Shown here piece by piece: positions 53,811-63,100 of a stretch of 64,000 nt of DNA. The DNA lies in assembly GCA_000752215.1 (NCBI GenBank), contig CCFG01000017.1:310001-374000 (forward strand), given 5' to 3'. Numbering within the stretch: position 1 is the first letter of the stretch; each line of letters starts with the position of its first letter. The stretch comes from a bacterium MS4 (lineage in GTDB: Bacteria > Bacillota > Clostridia > Oscillospirales > Acutalibacteraceae). A program made the position numbers and the translations under genes. A model generated the notes under the pieces. The model searched no databases, was not told where the DNA came from, and saw only the letters and a program-made list of their open reading frames with translations.

Positions 53811-53851
53811 TAAGGGATGGATTTATTTTTGACAATAAATCCATCCCTTTA
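53811..53851. terminator. Terminator of the IPT-repeat protein gene
   Basis: AAGGGATGGATTTATT...AATAAATCCATCCCTT, a 16-bp perfect stem, 14 bp after the stop at 53865. Confidence 0.85.
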
Positions 53852-53864
53852 AAGTTAGAATGAC

Positions 53865-56800
53865 TTAGAATATTCCGTACTGTCTTGCAGAATTGCCGCT
53901 TGCTTTTACACCGTTCTGCACGGTTAGCTTGATAGACGCATGGGTAAGGAAATTGTTTTTGTTGTCGTAAACATCGATCATAATATAAGTTACTCCGGTC
54001 TTTACACCGGTTGCTTTTACATTCCCGTTTTTCAGTACGGTCACATTGGCAACTCCCTTGGTGGAAGAGTATGCTTTTATCCTTGTGTTCGAAATACCGG
54101 TTAACTTTACGCCGATTTCATAGGTCTTTTTCGGCGACATAATGTAGCTTCTTGTGTCCAGCGTGATGGTGCGTACCGCCTTTGGCAGCAGAACATAATC
54201 GGAGCAGTGGCTGATCTGCACGGTTACATTCCCCTCCGCGTCTACGGTATAGGCGTCTTTTCCCAGTAATTCAATTTGCTGTGTGGTTGGATTGTAGTAA
54301 TAGAAGTAAAGTGTCTGCCCCGGTTTAAAACCTTTTTCCAGCGCGGAGAATTTTACGCTGGCAACCGACGGAAGCAAACCGCTGTGATCAAAGGAAAGCA
54401 CCAAACCTTTGTTGCTCGGGGTAATCACATTGACTTTCGGTACTTCTGTGGTAAGGTGCACGCTCATCGCGATATTCACATCCGTCATAGGGATGGTGGA
54501 TTTTGCCAGATCCTCACCCTTGAATGTCCAGCTGTAGGCAAGCTGCTGCGTATCGGCATCTTTGATTTTTATGGTTATATCGGTCAGATTTTCTTTTGCT
54601 GCCTCAAGGATTTCCTTGTTTGCGTTAATGGTAACCGCAGCATTCCCAACGGCGTCTTTTGCAACTTCGGACGGTACGGTTATGGTCAAATCAACGTCTT
54701 TTTTCGCAACCAGTTGCTGCACAATTGCCGCCGTCGGCACATTAATTGTAACGGCCGCTTTTTTCGCTGTATCTACCGTGCTCCCGTTTGTGAAAGTTGG
54801 GGTATTGTCAACGGTAACGCTCGGAACCGCGGTTTCAATACTGGCTGTGTCACCATTTGTACCGACGCTATCCGGCTTTGTGGTTACGGTTGCGGTATTG
54901 CCTATCGTATCCACTTTTGTTTCCGTCTTGTCAGTACTTACCGTTGAGGAAGTACTGCCGGAACTTTTTTTATCGGAACTGGTACGTTTGTTTTTCACGG
55001 TTACTTTTATTTCAGGCTCGCTTACTGAGCTATCCAGGACATAACCGCTGTCGACATAGCCGTTGTCAAGCTTGGCCTTAAATGTATAGGTGCCGGGAAC
55101 ATTTTGTTTATATGTGCTGCATACCCATTCGGTAACGCTAATCCATAGGTTGGAAATCCCGGATCCCACGGCTTTGATTCGTTCAGGTAAGTTTAGGGAA
55201 GCAAGCTTTGTACCGTAAGGTACTGTTTTCGTCGCATAATCCAGCAGAAAACCTGTGATTGTATGAGCTGGGGTATCACCACCGGCTTCGGCTTTTACGG
55301 TAACGCTGATTTCTGTCGTCAACTCCACATCGTTTGTATTGACAACCCCTGACGGAAGGACAACAGTTCCGGTTACCGTAAAGGTCTGTTCCGATTTTTC
55401 GGATTTCTCGTAGTCCGAACCTGCAACATCCCAGTGTACTTCGGCATCGACATCTCCGTCGTCGGTGGTTAATACAACGGTTTCCGGCAACCCGAGGGCG
55501 GCCGCCGTCTTTGCCGTACCGTTGGTAATCCCTGTTATGGCGTCAGGATCAGTAATGCTCAGCAGTGTTTTGCCAATGGGTGACTGAGCATCAATGGTAA
55601 ACGCCCCTGCGGAAACAGGTGTTGAGTCATTGTAGCTTACAGCGATTACCACACTTTGTTCGGAGGCTTTCTGTGCAATCGGTGTAAAGGCAAAGGTGAT
55701 GGTCTGCGTTGACTCATCCCACACAAAGTCGCTCAGCGACAAGTCGGTTGCCGCACCACTGTCCACCTTGCTTGTTGCTGCAAAATCTGCTGCAGTCGGT
55801 GTAACCGAAGGAGCTTTGTCAAGCGTTATTGTGACGGTTCCGTTTGTTGCCTCAACGCTTTCAATAGCTGCCGTTACCGGCAGCGTCGGCGTTGTAAACG
55901 TCTGATCTGCTCCGTTTGTAGTTCCTCCGACATTCACTGCGACCACGCGGTAATGATAAGTAGTAGCGGGCTGCAGATTTGAAAGAGAACAACTGACGGA
56001 AGTGGACGATGTTCCTGTGACCGAGCTTGGCGATGCTTCTGCGGTGCTGCCGTAGCTGGCCGTTTTTCCGTACTGAAATGTCACGGTGGTCGACGCGTTG
56101 TTTGCGTTTACAGTTCCGTTCAGCGTTGCGCCTGTGGAAGAAACATCACTCGCGGCGCCAGTTGCTGCGGTCGGCGCGGCGATATAGGTAAACTGATCGG
56201 CATTGCTTGTTGCACTCGTACCGCCCGCGGTAGTCACCGTAACGTCTGCTGTGCCGGAACCGGCCGGAGAGGTCACGGTAATCTGAGTATCCGAATTCAC
56301 GGTTACGCCGGTTGCGCTGGCGCTTCCAAATTTCACTGTGGATGTGTCGGTAAAATTCGTTCCGGTGATGGTAACGGAGGTTCCGCCGGCGGCAGGACCG
56401 TTTGTCGGGGAAATCGCTGTGACCGTCGGCGCGGCGACAAGATAGGTAAACTGAAAGCCTGCAGCACTCGTACCGCCCGCGGCAGTCACCGTAACGTCTG
56501 CTGTGCCGGAACCTGCCGGAGAGGTCGCGGTAATCTGGGTATCCGAATTCACGGTTACGCCGGTTGCGCTGGCGCTTCCAAATTTCACTATGGATGTGTC
56601 GGTGAAATTCGTTCCGGTGATGGTGACGGGGGTTCCGCCGGCGGCAGGACCGCTTGTCGGGGAAATCGCTGTGACCGTCGGTGCGGCGATATAGGTAAAC
56701 TGATCGGCATTGCTTGTTGCACTCGTACCGCCCGCGGTAGTCACCGTAACGTCTGCTGTGCCGGAACCGGCCGGAGAGGTCGCGGTAATCTGAGTATCCG

Positions 56801-58139
56801 AATTCACCGTAACGCCGGTTGCGCTGGTGCTTCCAAATTTCACTGTGGATGTGTCGGTGAAATTCGTTCCAGTGATGGTAACGGTGGTTCCGCCAGCGGC
56901 AGGACCGCTTGTCGGGGAAATCGCTGTGACCGTCGGTGCCGCGATATAGGTAAACTGATCGGCATTGCTTGTTACACTCGTACCGCCCGCGGTAGTCACC
57001 GTAACGTCTGCCGTGCCGGAACCGGCCGGAGAGGTCGTGGTAATCTGAGTATCCGAATTCACCGTAAAGTCGGTTGCATGGGCATCTCCGAATTTAACAG
57101 CACTCGCACCTGTAAATCCGGTTCCGGTGATGGTAACGGTGGTACCGGCAGGACCGCTTGTCGGGGAAATCGCTGTGACCGTTGGCGCGACGGCATCCGG
57201 TTCGGACAACAGGATGGTTCCTTTTTCACCGACTGCTACAAAAATTCCGCTTCCATAACATACGCCAAGCAGGGAGTTGGACGTTACAAACATTTTTGAC
57301 GACCAATTAGTACCATCCGTGGAAGTATAGACGGCGCCGGCAGAAGCGGTGCTGGAGTAACCCACTCCTACATAGGTTGTTCCTCCGTAGCATAAGGCCT
57401 TCACAGCAGAGTGGTCGATATTCGCATCAGAGTTCAACTGATGATTCCAAGAAGTAGTACCATCTAATAATGTCCAAATATTGCTATCCGTATCGCACGC
57501 CACATACAGATTGTTTCCGTAACACACAGAAATGAGATCCTGCCAGGAATCATTAGAACTGGTATCACTCTGCCAACTGCTACCATCAAAAGAAGTCAAA
57601 ACTTGCGCCATGCTAAGATCAGTTTCTCCGACGGCTAAAAACTGGCTATTGCCGTAACAAATCCCATAAAGAGGTTTGGACGAAACGTAAGGCGTCCAAC
57701 TGATGGCGTCATTTGAAGTGTATAAAGAGCGTCCTGCGATTGCCACAAAAGTGGAGTTTCCATAAGCCACCGCTGTAAGCTTTGTTCCCACACTTGCTGG
57801 TTGTTGCGTCCAAGTTTCTCCATTATATGAGGTAATGACCGTGCCGCCGTTTCCGACTGCCACAAACATTCCATTGCCGTAGCAAACGGCGTTTAAGTTG
57901 GATGTAATATTTTCGTTGGTTCTGTCTGTCCAGTTCACGCCATCCGGCGACGTCAGAATCGTGCCGCCTGCCCCGACCGCCACAAAAGTCGAATTTCCGT
58001 AGCATATGCCGGTTAGGTTTTTAGTCACATGGGATACTCTGCTCGCCCAGATATCACCGACTGCCGCGTTTGCTGAAACCGGCACCATGGTCAGCACCAT
58101 GCACACTGAAAGCAAAAGACTCAATATCTTTTTTTTCAT
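53865..58139 (-). CDS. Large secreted IPT/TIG-repeat surface protein
   Basis: 1424 residues from the ATG at 58139 (AGGAGATAG upstream); signal peptide MKKKILSLLLSVCMVLTMVP ending at VSANA. Residues about 30-320 are beta-propeller-like repeats with VCYGN.[IM]FVAVG..GT[IV].TS.[DN]G..W. Four to five IPT/TIG domains follow (about 320-650), each with TVTAISPTSGPA..GT.VTITG. A fibronectin/Ig-like part (TGATLNGTVNANN) follows, then Ig-like repeats and a Ser/Thr/Lys linker near 1055-1085. The C-terminus has Ig-like strands but no LPxTG or S-layer motif. Likely cell-surface adhesion or matrix protein. It is preceded by a small Cys-rich gene 15 bp upstream. Confidence 0.85.
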   Translation of the reverse strand: MKKKILSLLLSVCMVLTMVPVSANAAVGDIWASRVSHVTKNLTGICYGNSTFVAVGAGGTILTSPDGVNWTDRTNENITSNLNAVCYGNGMFVAVGNGGTVITSYNGETWTQQPASVGTKLTAVAYGNSTFVAIAGRSLYTSNDAISWTPYVSSKPLYGICYGNSQFLAVGETDLSMAQVLTSFDGSSWQSDTSSNDSWQDLISVCYGNNLYVACDTDSNIWTLLDGTTSWNHQLNSDANIDHSAVKALCYGGTTYVGVGYSSTASAGAVYTSTDGTNWSSKMFVTSNSLLGVCYGSGIFVAVGEKGTILLSEPDAVAPTVTAISPTSGPAGTTVTITGTGFTGASAVKFGDAHATDFTVNSDTQITTTSPAGSGTADVTVTTAGGTSVTSNADQFTYIAAPTVTAISPTSGPAAGGTTVTITGTNFTDTSTVKFGSTSATGVTVNSDTQITATSPAGSGTADVTVTTAGGTSATSNADQFTYIAAPTVTAISPTSGPAAGGTPVTITGTNFTDTSIVKFGSASATGVTVNSDTQITATSPAGSGTADVTVTAAGGTSAAGFQFTYLVAAPTVTAISPTNGPAAGGTSVTITGTNFTDTSTVKFGSASATGVTVNSDTQITVTSPAGSGTADVTVTTAGGTSATSNADQFTYIAAPTAATGAASDVSSTGATLNGTVNANNASTTVTFQYGKTASYGSTAEASPSSVTGTSSTSVSCSLSNLQPATTYHYRVVAVNVGGTTNGADQTFTTPTLPVTAAIESVEATNGTVTITLDKAPSVTPTAADFAATSKVDSGAATDLSLSDFVWDESTQTITFAFTPIAQKASEQSVVIAVSYNDSTPVSAGAFTIDAQSPIGKTLLSITDPDAITGITNGTAKTAAALGLPETVVLTTDDGDVDAEVHWDVAGSDYEKSEKSEQTFTVTGTVVLPSGVVNTNDVELTTEISVTVKAEAGGDTPAHTITGFLLDYATKTVPYGTKLASLNLPERIKAVGSGISNLWISVTEWVCSTYKQNVPGTYTFKAKLDNGYVDSGYVLDSSVSEPEIKVTVKNKRTSSDKKSSGSTSSTVSTDKTETKVDTIGNTATVTTKPDSVGTNGDTASIETAVPSVTVDNTPTFTNGSTVDTAKKAAVTINVPTAAIVQQLVAKKDVDLTITVPSEVAKDAVGNAAVTINANKEILEAAKENLTDITIKIKDADTQQLAYSWTFKGEDLAKSTIPMTDVNIAMSVHLTTEVPKVNVITPSNKGLVLSFDHSGLLPSVASVKFSALEKGFKPGQTLYFYYYNPTTQQIELLGKDAYTVDAEGNVTVQISHCSDYVLLPKAVRTITLDTRSYIMSPKKTYEIGVKLTGISNTRIKAYSSTKGVANVTVLKNGNVKATGVKTGVTYIMIDVYDNKNNFLTHASIKLTVQNGVKASGNSARQYGIF
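56165..57190. repeat. Tandem ~255-bp repeats encoding IPT domains
   Basis: Four near-identical units starting near 56175, 56430, 56688 and 56938, each containing CCGGAACCGGCCGGAGAGGT (or CCT variant) and ATCCGAATTCAC. High DNA identity suggests recent duplication or gene conversion and allows copy-number change by recombination. Confidence 0.8.
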
Positions 58140-58153
58140 CTTATTTCTATCTC

Positions 58154-58369
58154 CTATTTTAATATCTTTTTCGGCCAATAGCATACGCCCACATCCAACG
58201 AACGGGGCCTGCTCAGATGAAAGTCGGAATATCGGCAGTACCAGCACTGCCGTATTCCATTGGGTGTGTCGGCTCTGGGCTCAAAGGCAGGGCAAATTTG
58301 CCGCGGCCATACGTTTCCCTCTGCATTGGGGGCAGAAAGGGGCGCGTCCTCGTGCCTGCGATTTTGCAT
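58154..58369 (-). CDS. Small Cys-rich protein upstream of the surface protein gene
   Basis: 71 residues from the ATG at 58369, preceded by GGAGAGTGAGAAA. Cys/Trp-rich core: NVWPRQICPAFEPRADTP then IRQCWYCRYSDFHLSRPRSL and DVGVCYWPKK, with a CxxC and further Cys suitable for metal binding. It overlaps nothing and ends 15 bp before the large surface protein, so both are probably one transcript. I do not know its function; similar short proteins seem to recur in Clostridia. Confidence 0.6.
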   Translation of the reverse strand: MQNRRHEDAPLSAPNAEGNVWPRQICPAFEPRADTPNGIRQCWYCRYSDFHLSRPRSLDVGVCYWPKKILK

Positions 58370-58540
58370 TTTCTCACTCTCCTTCCGGTGCGAATACAGG
58401 GCACCATGCCCGAATTCCAACAACAGGAACGCCGAAAATAAAAAGAGTATTTTTGCTTGTTTTTCGTGTTATCCAGTGAGAGCATAAATTCGTGCAGTAG
58501 CTTATCTCAAAAATACCATATAAAAATAAAAAAATGAGCC

Positions 58541-58574
58541 TTTACACTTAAAAGACTCATTTTTACACTTAAAA
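58541..58574. promoter_or_regulatory. AgrA-box-like direct repeats (LytTR response regulator site)
   Basis: ACACTTAAA at 58544-58552 and again at 58565-58573, 21 bp start to start (12-bp gap), within TTTACACTTAAAA repeats. Geometry and sequence resemble the AgrA site ACAGTTAAG-N12-ACAGTTAAG. It lies between the kinase gene end and the small Cys-rich/surface protein unit. Confidence 0.6.
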
Positions 58575-58622
58575 TTTCTATTTATTTTTAATTTGCTTTT
58601 ACTTAATGGAATTCAACTGTTC

Positions 58623-59912
58623 TCAAACTAGCAGACGTACCCGGAAAATACTGTTTTCAATGGAATAGATTAGCTCACCGTCATATTTTTTTGCAAATGC
58701 GATCACACTCTTGCTCCCCAAGCCGTGTCCGTCTTTATGAGTGACGGGGAAGTCGTTTTCGTCAAGGGAGGTATCCTGCGCACATGGATTTTCCATTTCT
58801 AAAAGCAGCCTTCCCACATTGCGACAGTAGAAATGGATATATAACGATGTGGGGTCTGATTGCTTCAGGCAAGCTGCAATAGCATTTTCTAAAAGATTTG
58901 ACGCCACCATGGAAAGCTCCAAGGAATCCACCGGAAGTTCACCGGGAATATCGAGCTCAATTACTGTGGGGATGTCCGACTGTTCTGCAAGCTTTGCATA
59001 ATGGCTAACAGCGGCATTGACAACCGGATTTTCGCAGTAAGCTTTGCTGATCTTGACAGCGGCTTGATTTTGCTTTTCCAAAAGGGACACAGCCTCACGG
59101 ATTTCCTTTTTTTCCAAAAGCTCTAAAAGCATATTGTTGAAATGCCGGCGATCATGAGCGGCAAGGCTGTTTTGAGTCGATACCTCTTCCATAAGCTCAA
59201 GCCGCTCTGACATATTTACAGCAGCCAGTTGCAAATATTCCTGCTCGGTCTGCATTTTTTGGTTTTCCTCACGCATGGTATATTGCTTTTCGATTGTTTT
59301 GAGGGAGTGGATAATGGAAATATAGACCGATAAGCCTAAAAAAATGAGTAGCATTAGTGGGGTGTAGTTATTGATTAGCATTTCCTGAATGTCACCGCCG
59401 AAAAAATACCCCAAAAGGCAGGCCAGCAGCGAGCCGATAGGCAAAATGTAGATGTGCCAATAATCCAGTACGTTGCGGTATGGTTTTGACACCCACTTGT
59501 GAAATATAAAGATAATCGATGAAAATAAAATCAGCCGTAAATAGGCATTGCCATAAATCGGTCTTGGAAAGAGATCGCAAAATATGTAACTTAAAAACAC
59601 CACCGCGGCGTAAATGTTCAGCATAGTTATATAACTGAAGCACCACTGCATGATTTTGTCGGTGAAAAGAGGCTTCAGGGCAATTCCAATCACCATAAGC
59701 ATAGTAAGGTCAACGTAAAATACAGCCGTGTAGTTTTTTGTACGATAAAAGTAATAATTGGCGCCTACGTTTCCCACCAGTATAGCGGTTGTTGCAATGA
59801 CATAGATGGCTTTGTTTTTGTATTTGGGCGTGGCCATGGTGGAAAGCAAAAGTACCAGCATAACATCGGTAATGACCGAACGCAAAAGGTCGGGGAAGAG
59901 AGAAGTCATCAT
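58623..59912 (-). CDS. GHKL-domain sensor histidine kinase (AgrC-like)
   Basis: 429 residues. Six or so N-terminal membrane helices (1-195), a coiled-coil linker (IIHSLKTIEKQYTMREENQK), the phosphoacceptor region SLAAHDRRHFNNMLLELLEK near 255, and a GHKL ATPase domain with the N-box SMVASNLLENAIAACLK and G-box GHGLGSKSVIAFAKKYDGEL. This is the HPK10/AgrC family, which usually senses peptides. Start overlaps the response regulator stop (TAATG). No AgrB/AgrD genes are seen nearby. Confidence 0.92.
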   Translation of the reverse strand: MMTSLFPDLLRSVITDVMLVLLLSTMATPKYKNKAIYVIATTAILVGNVGANYYFYRTKNYTAVFYVDLTMLMVIGIALKPLFTDKIMQWCFSYITMLNIYAAVVFLSYIFCDLFPRPIYGNAYLRLILFSSIIFIFHKWVSKPYRNVLDYWHIYILPIGSLLACLLGYFFGGDIQEMLINNYTPLMLLIFLGLSVYISIIHSLKTIEKQYTMREENQKMQTEQEYLQLAAVNMSERLELMEEVSTQNSLAAHDRRHFNNMLLELLEKKEIREAVSLLEKQNQAAVKISKAYCENPVVNAAVSHYAKLAEQSDIPTVIELDIPGELPVDSLELSMVASNLLENAIAACLKQSDPTSLYIHFYCRNVGRLLLEMENPCAQDTSLDENDFPVTHKDGHGLGSKSVIAFAKKYDGELIYSIENSIFRVRLLV

Positions 59913-60643
59913 TAATCCCTCTTTCCCATCAAATAGTCCATATACGCATCCCGTACCGAGGAATACTGTTTTGCCGCAATGGGAACTACTCTACCACCAC
60001 GCAGGGTAAAGCTGTCCTTCGCAAAGCGTTCCACCCGCCGTATATTTACGAAGTATGAGGTGTGGCATTGTAAAAAACGGGGATCCTTTAGAAGGGGAAT
60101 ACTGTATTCCGCAAAGCTCTCCCGAATTGTGCGGCTGGTTACCTCCTCACCGTTTGTCAAGGAAAAAATAACAGCGTGGCTGCGGTATTCACAGCAAAGA
60201 ATTTCCGACAGCGTTAACACCCTAAGGCCCTCAGCGGTTTTTATTGTAACTGTCTGCTCTTCCGGCAGATCTGCTTTTGAAATGGCAAAAGTGAGTGTGT
60301 CGAACAGCTGTTGCTTATCAATCGGTTTAATCAAGTAGTTTGTAGGGCTTGCGGCATAGGCCTGCAAAGCAAATTGAGGCTCGGCGGTGGCATAGATAAT
60401 TTGAGCATCCCGGTCAAGGCGGCGAATTTCTTTGCCAAGCTCAATGCCGCCGACCATGGGCATGACAATATCCATTATGTAAAGATGAAAACTCTCGGTT
60501 CTAATGGCGGTGAGCAATTTATCAGAGTGAGAAAATTTTTTCACCTTTGCTTCCAATGTGTAGGCAGCAAGGTATTCGTTTATGTATGCGTTGATGATTT
60601 CCAACTCTCTCGGCTGGTCGTCACAAATAGCGATTTGCAGCAT
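59912..60643 (-). CDS. LytTR family response regulator (AgrA-like)
   Basis: 243 residues from the ATG at 60643, GGAGG 5 nt upstream. Receiver domain 1-120 with acidic pocket ICDDQ, phosphorylated Asp in LYIMDIVMPMVGG and Lys in YLIKPID. LytTR DNA-binding domain about 140-240, with ILCCEYRSHAVIF and the RTIRESFAEY segment, then FLQCHTSYFVNIRRV. It should bind the direct repeats at 58541-58574 and others. Translationally coupled to the kinase. Confidence 0.94.
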   Translation of the reverse strand: MLQIAICDDQPRELEIINAYINEYLAAYTLEAKVKKFSHSDKLLTAIRTESFHLYIMDIVMPMVGGIELGKEIRRLDRDAQIIYATAEPQFALQAYAASPTNYLIKPIDKQQLFDTLTFAISKADLPEEQTVTIKTAEGLRVLTLSEILCCEYRSHAVIFSLTNGEEVTSRTIRESFAEYSIPLLKDPRFLQCHTSYFVNIRRVERFAKDSFTLRGGRVVPIAAKQYSSVRDAYMDYLMGKRD

Positions 60644-61020
60644 GGTTACCTCCTGCAAAGCAGCATATCAGTCTTATGCAAGAACGTATGCTGTATTTAT
60701 TATAAATAGTATTTGGAACTATTATATCATGTCGGATGTTGCAAGTCTATCGTTCCGCGCATGCAAGTAGTATCAGCGGTTGAGGTCGAACAACAGTCCA
60801 CAATAAAAATCGAGATAGCCACACGAAAAAGTGTTGGTTACCTTGGCTTTTTGTTTGAAATATAGTTGTGAAACAATCATCAAAGCTTTTAGAGCATAAC
60901 AAATTTGAGCGAAAATTTCAGCAGTTAGATCGTGTACTCAAAAAACATAGCATAAACAAAATGGGCAGTTCGTAATTACTAGAGATGGAAAGTAATTTCT
61001 AGTATCTATGATTTACTGAG
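60644..61020. other. Intergenic region with a short plus-strand ORF remnant and degenerate repeat copy G
   Basis: ATAAACAAAATGGGCAGTTCGTAAT at 60952-60976 differs from copy A at four of its positions. It falls at the end of a short frame, KKHSINKMGSS, that has no good start. The remainder holds no visible gene. Confidence 0.4.
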
Positions 61021-62013
61021 TTATTGTGTGAAACTCTTTAAATAGTCAAAGTTTAAAATATCTCCTTTATAAAACTGCCTTAATATCTCATAGTTTTTTT
61101 TATTATATATTAGCCAAATAATTTCCGGATCACGTTCGTTCTTTTTCATCACCTCACGGAAATCATTATAAACCAGATGATCTCTTGAAATAAAAACCCA
61201 AACTTGAATACCTGTTGGAATACCTCTCGCATATGTAGAGACAGGGGCAAGACCTATTTCTTGAATCTCATCCCACTTAAAAGAAACTTTTTCACGCCAT
61301 AAGAGTTTTAATGCAACACCTTCATTGTTGAATCGTATTCGCCACAGCCATTCGGTATGGATGATGCCGGTTGCCACTGTTGCAAGAGTGAAACCCATAA
61401 AAAAGACAACTCCATACCATACTTTTGCTAGAATACTGATAACAATACCAAAAGCAAAAGGTGGTAAGCAGATTAATATGAAAACTATATAGGCCACAAG
61501 AAATAATCCACAATGCCAAATTTCGTATTGGTCCTGTCTTTTTAATTTTTTCTGCTGATATTTCCCTTTCGGAGATACTAACTCGGCTTGAAAAGTTGAT
61601 TTAATGGATTGAATCACCTCACATTTTATTTGCCGCTTCTTTCGAATTCCGGCTGCTTCGGCAATAAATAGGATTGCAAGCAAAAGGGAATCACCGATGT
61701 TCCAATGTCCATATGTAAAAAAAACGGGAGTCAGACAATAAAAAAGCATTCCCAATATAAAAATCCGGAATATTGTCATTTGAAATGCAGGGATAAAAAA
61801 ACCTTTTATCGTTGAATACTCTTGGTCGAATATTATTTTTCCGACAAATGGAGTTGAATATTGTGCCGTCATATCTTGCTGACGTTTTTTAACGTAAATT
61901 ATTTTTTCACTTGAAAGCCTCTTAATTATATATCCTGGATTTTGTTCTGAATTCGCGCTTAATATTTCATTATATAATTTTTCATTTATTAGTTTGCTCT
62001 TAAAAACTATCAT
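61021..62013 (-). CDS. Membrane protein of unknown function with C-terminal PH-like region
   Basis: 330 residues. Four membrane helices in two pairs: FRIFILGMLFYCLTPVFF with SLLLAILFIAEAAG, and FLVAYIVFILICLPPFAFG with YGVVFFMGFTLATVATG. After them come RFNNEGVALKLLWREKVSFK and WDEIQEIGLAPVSTYARG, which resemble bacterial PH-like domains that follow membrane pairs. No known family is recognised. AT-rich, and located between repeat copies G and D next to the recombinase gene, so it may belong to the mobile region. Confidence 0.7.
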   Translation of the reverse strand: MIVFKSKLINEKLYNEILSANSEQNPGYIIKRLSSEKIIYVKKRQQDMTAQYSTPFVGKIIFDQEYSTIKGFFIPAFQMTIFRIFILGMLFYCLTPVFFTYGHWNIGDSLLLAILFIAEAAGIRKKRQIKCEVIQSIKSTFQAELVSPKGKYQQKKLKRQDQYEIWHCGLFLVAYIVFILICLPPFAFGIVISILAKVWYGVVFFMGFTLATVATGIIHTEWLWRIRFNNEGVALKLLWREKVSFKWDEIQEIGLAPVSTYARGIPTGIQVWVFISRDHLVYNDFREVMKKNERDPEIIWLIYNKKNYEILRQFYKGDILNFDYLKSFTQ

Positions 62014-62096
62014 TATCTAAATCTCCTCAATTCTGCGAGCTTAAATATGGCGCGAGAATCATATTTGCTTCTACCGGATTCGACGTCAATCTTTTC

Positions 62097-62134
62097 GAGC
62101 AAGCATTATTGCTATCATCTGTATGCGCTTGCTC
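62097..62134 (+). repeat. Inverted repeat upstream of the recombinase gene (candidate primary recombination site)
   Basis: GAGCAAGC...GCTTGCTC, 8-bp arms, enclosing GCATTATTGC, which resembles the ACATTATGC core. It lies 34 bp before the recombinase start codon and could equally be a regulatory hairpin. Confidence 0.4.
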
Positions 62135-62167
62135 ACCCCTGGTGATACTTAGCATAGAGGTGATAAT

Positions 62168-63100
62168 ATGCAGTCTGCTAAAACATGTCCCATTCTGGAA
62201 CAGTACTTGTCTTATCTCATTACAATCAAGGGACGTAGCCAAAATACGATACTTGAGTACAGAATGGATTTGCTTCAATTTTTCCGTTACCTGGCAGACC
62301 AACGAGGTATCACGGAAGCCAGTTTTAAGTTTGCTGATTTGGATTTTATCCGTTCCATTCAACTGACCGATATGTACGGCTTCATTGCTTATCATCAGGA
62401 AACGCTTCATAATTCGCCAGGCACGCGATGCAGAAAGATTGTTTCGATCCGACAATTTTGGAAGTATCTCAAATTCAAGGCGCATATTATTAATAATAAC
62501 ATTGCCGAAGAATTGGAAACACCAAAGTTACCCAAGCGCATCGTTCGCTGTATGACCTTAGAGGAATCGGTGCGTCTTCTGATTGAGTCCAGTTCCAGTT
62601 CAACACGAGATAACTGTATCATCACAATTTTTCTGAATTGTGCTTTGCGACTTTCAGAGCTGGCAGCGCTCAACGTCGAACAGGTCGATAGTGATGTACT
62701 GATTGTCATTGGAAAGGGCAATAAAGAACGAAAAATCTATATGACGCCGGCAGTCAAGCAAGCTTTATCAAAGTGGCTTCTAATTCGTCAGTCCATGAAT
62801 GTAGATACTAATGCGCTATTTATTTCCCGGAACCATCAGCGTCTCACGACGCGCTCCGTTCAAAACGTAGTTAAAAAGCATATCGTGGCCTCAGGCATCA
62901 ACCCTGACGGCTTGTCCACTCATAAACTCCGCCATACATCCGCAACCCTCATGTACAAGTATGGGCATGTTGATATCCGATCTCTGCAACAGATTCTCGG
63001 ACACGAAAGCATTGCAACCACAGAAATCTATACTCATGTCGATGACAATCAGCTTCATGCTGCAGTCAACGCTAACCCCTTAGCCATGATGTTCAATTGA
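62168..63100 (+). CDS. Xer-like tyrosine recombinase/integrase
   Basis: 310 residues with GAGGTGATAAT before the ATG. N-terminal SAM-like core-binding domain at about 8-95 (CPILEQYLSYLITIKGRSQN, then EYRMDLLQFFRYL). Catalytic domain about 120-300 with all six expected residues: Arg in CALRLSELAAL, Lys in GKGNKERKIYM, His and Arg in THKLRHTSATL, His in ILGHESIATTEIY, and the Tyr of that motif. Size fits XerC/XerD rather than phage or ICE integrases, and the extra segment of integron IntI is not seen. Followed directly by repeat copy D. Probably catalyses exchange at the ACTTCGCATAATGTTTA sites. Confidence 0.93.
   Translation: MQSAKTCPILEQYLSYLITIKGRSQNTILEYRMDLLQFFRYLADQRGITEASFKFADLDFIRSIQLTDMYGFIAYHQETLHNSPGTRCRKIVSIRQFWKYLKFKAHIINNNIAEELETPKLPKRIVRCMTLEESVRLLIESSSSSTRDNCIITIFLNCALRLSELAALNVEQVDSDVLIVIGKGNKERKIYMTPAVKQALSKWLLIRQSMNVDTNALFISRNHQRLTTRSVQNVVKKHIVASGINPDGLSTHKLRHTSATLMYKYGHVDIRSLQQILGHESIATTEIYTHVDDNQLHAAVNANPLAMMFN

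Noticed and set aside
62027-62485. 152-codon minus-strand ORF
   Set aside because: Mostly antisense to the N-terminal half of the recombinase; a shadow frame.
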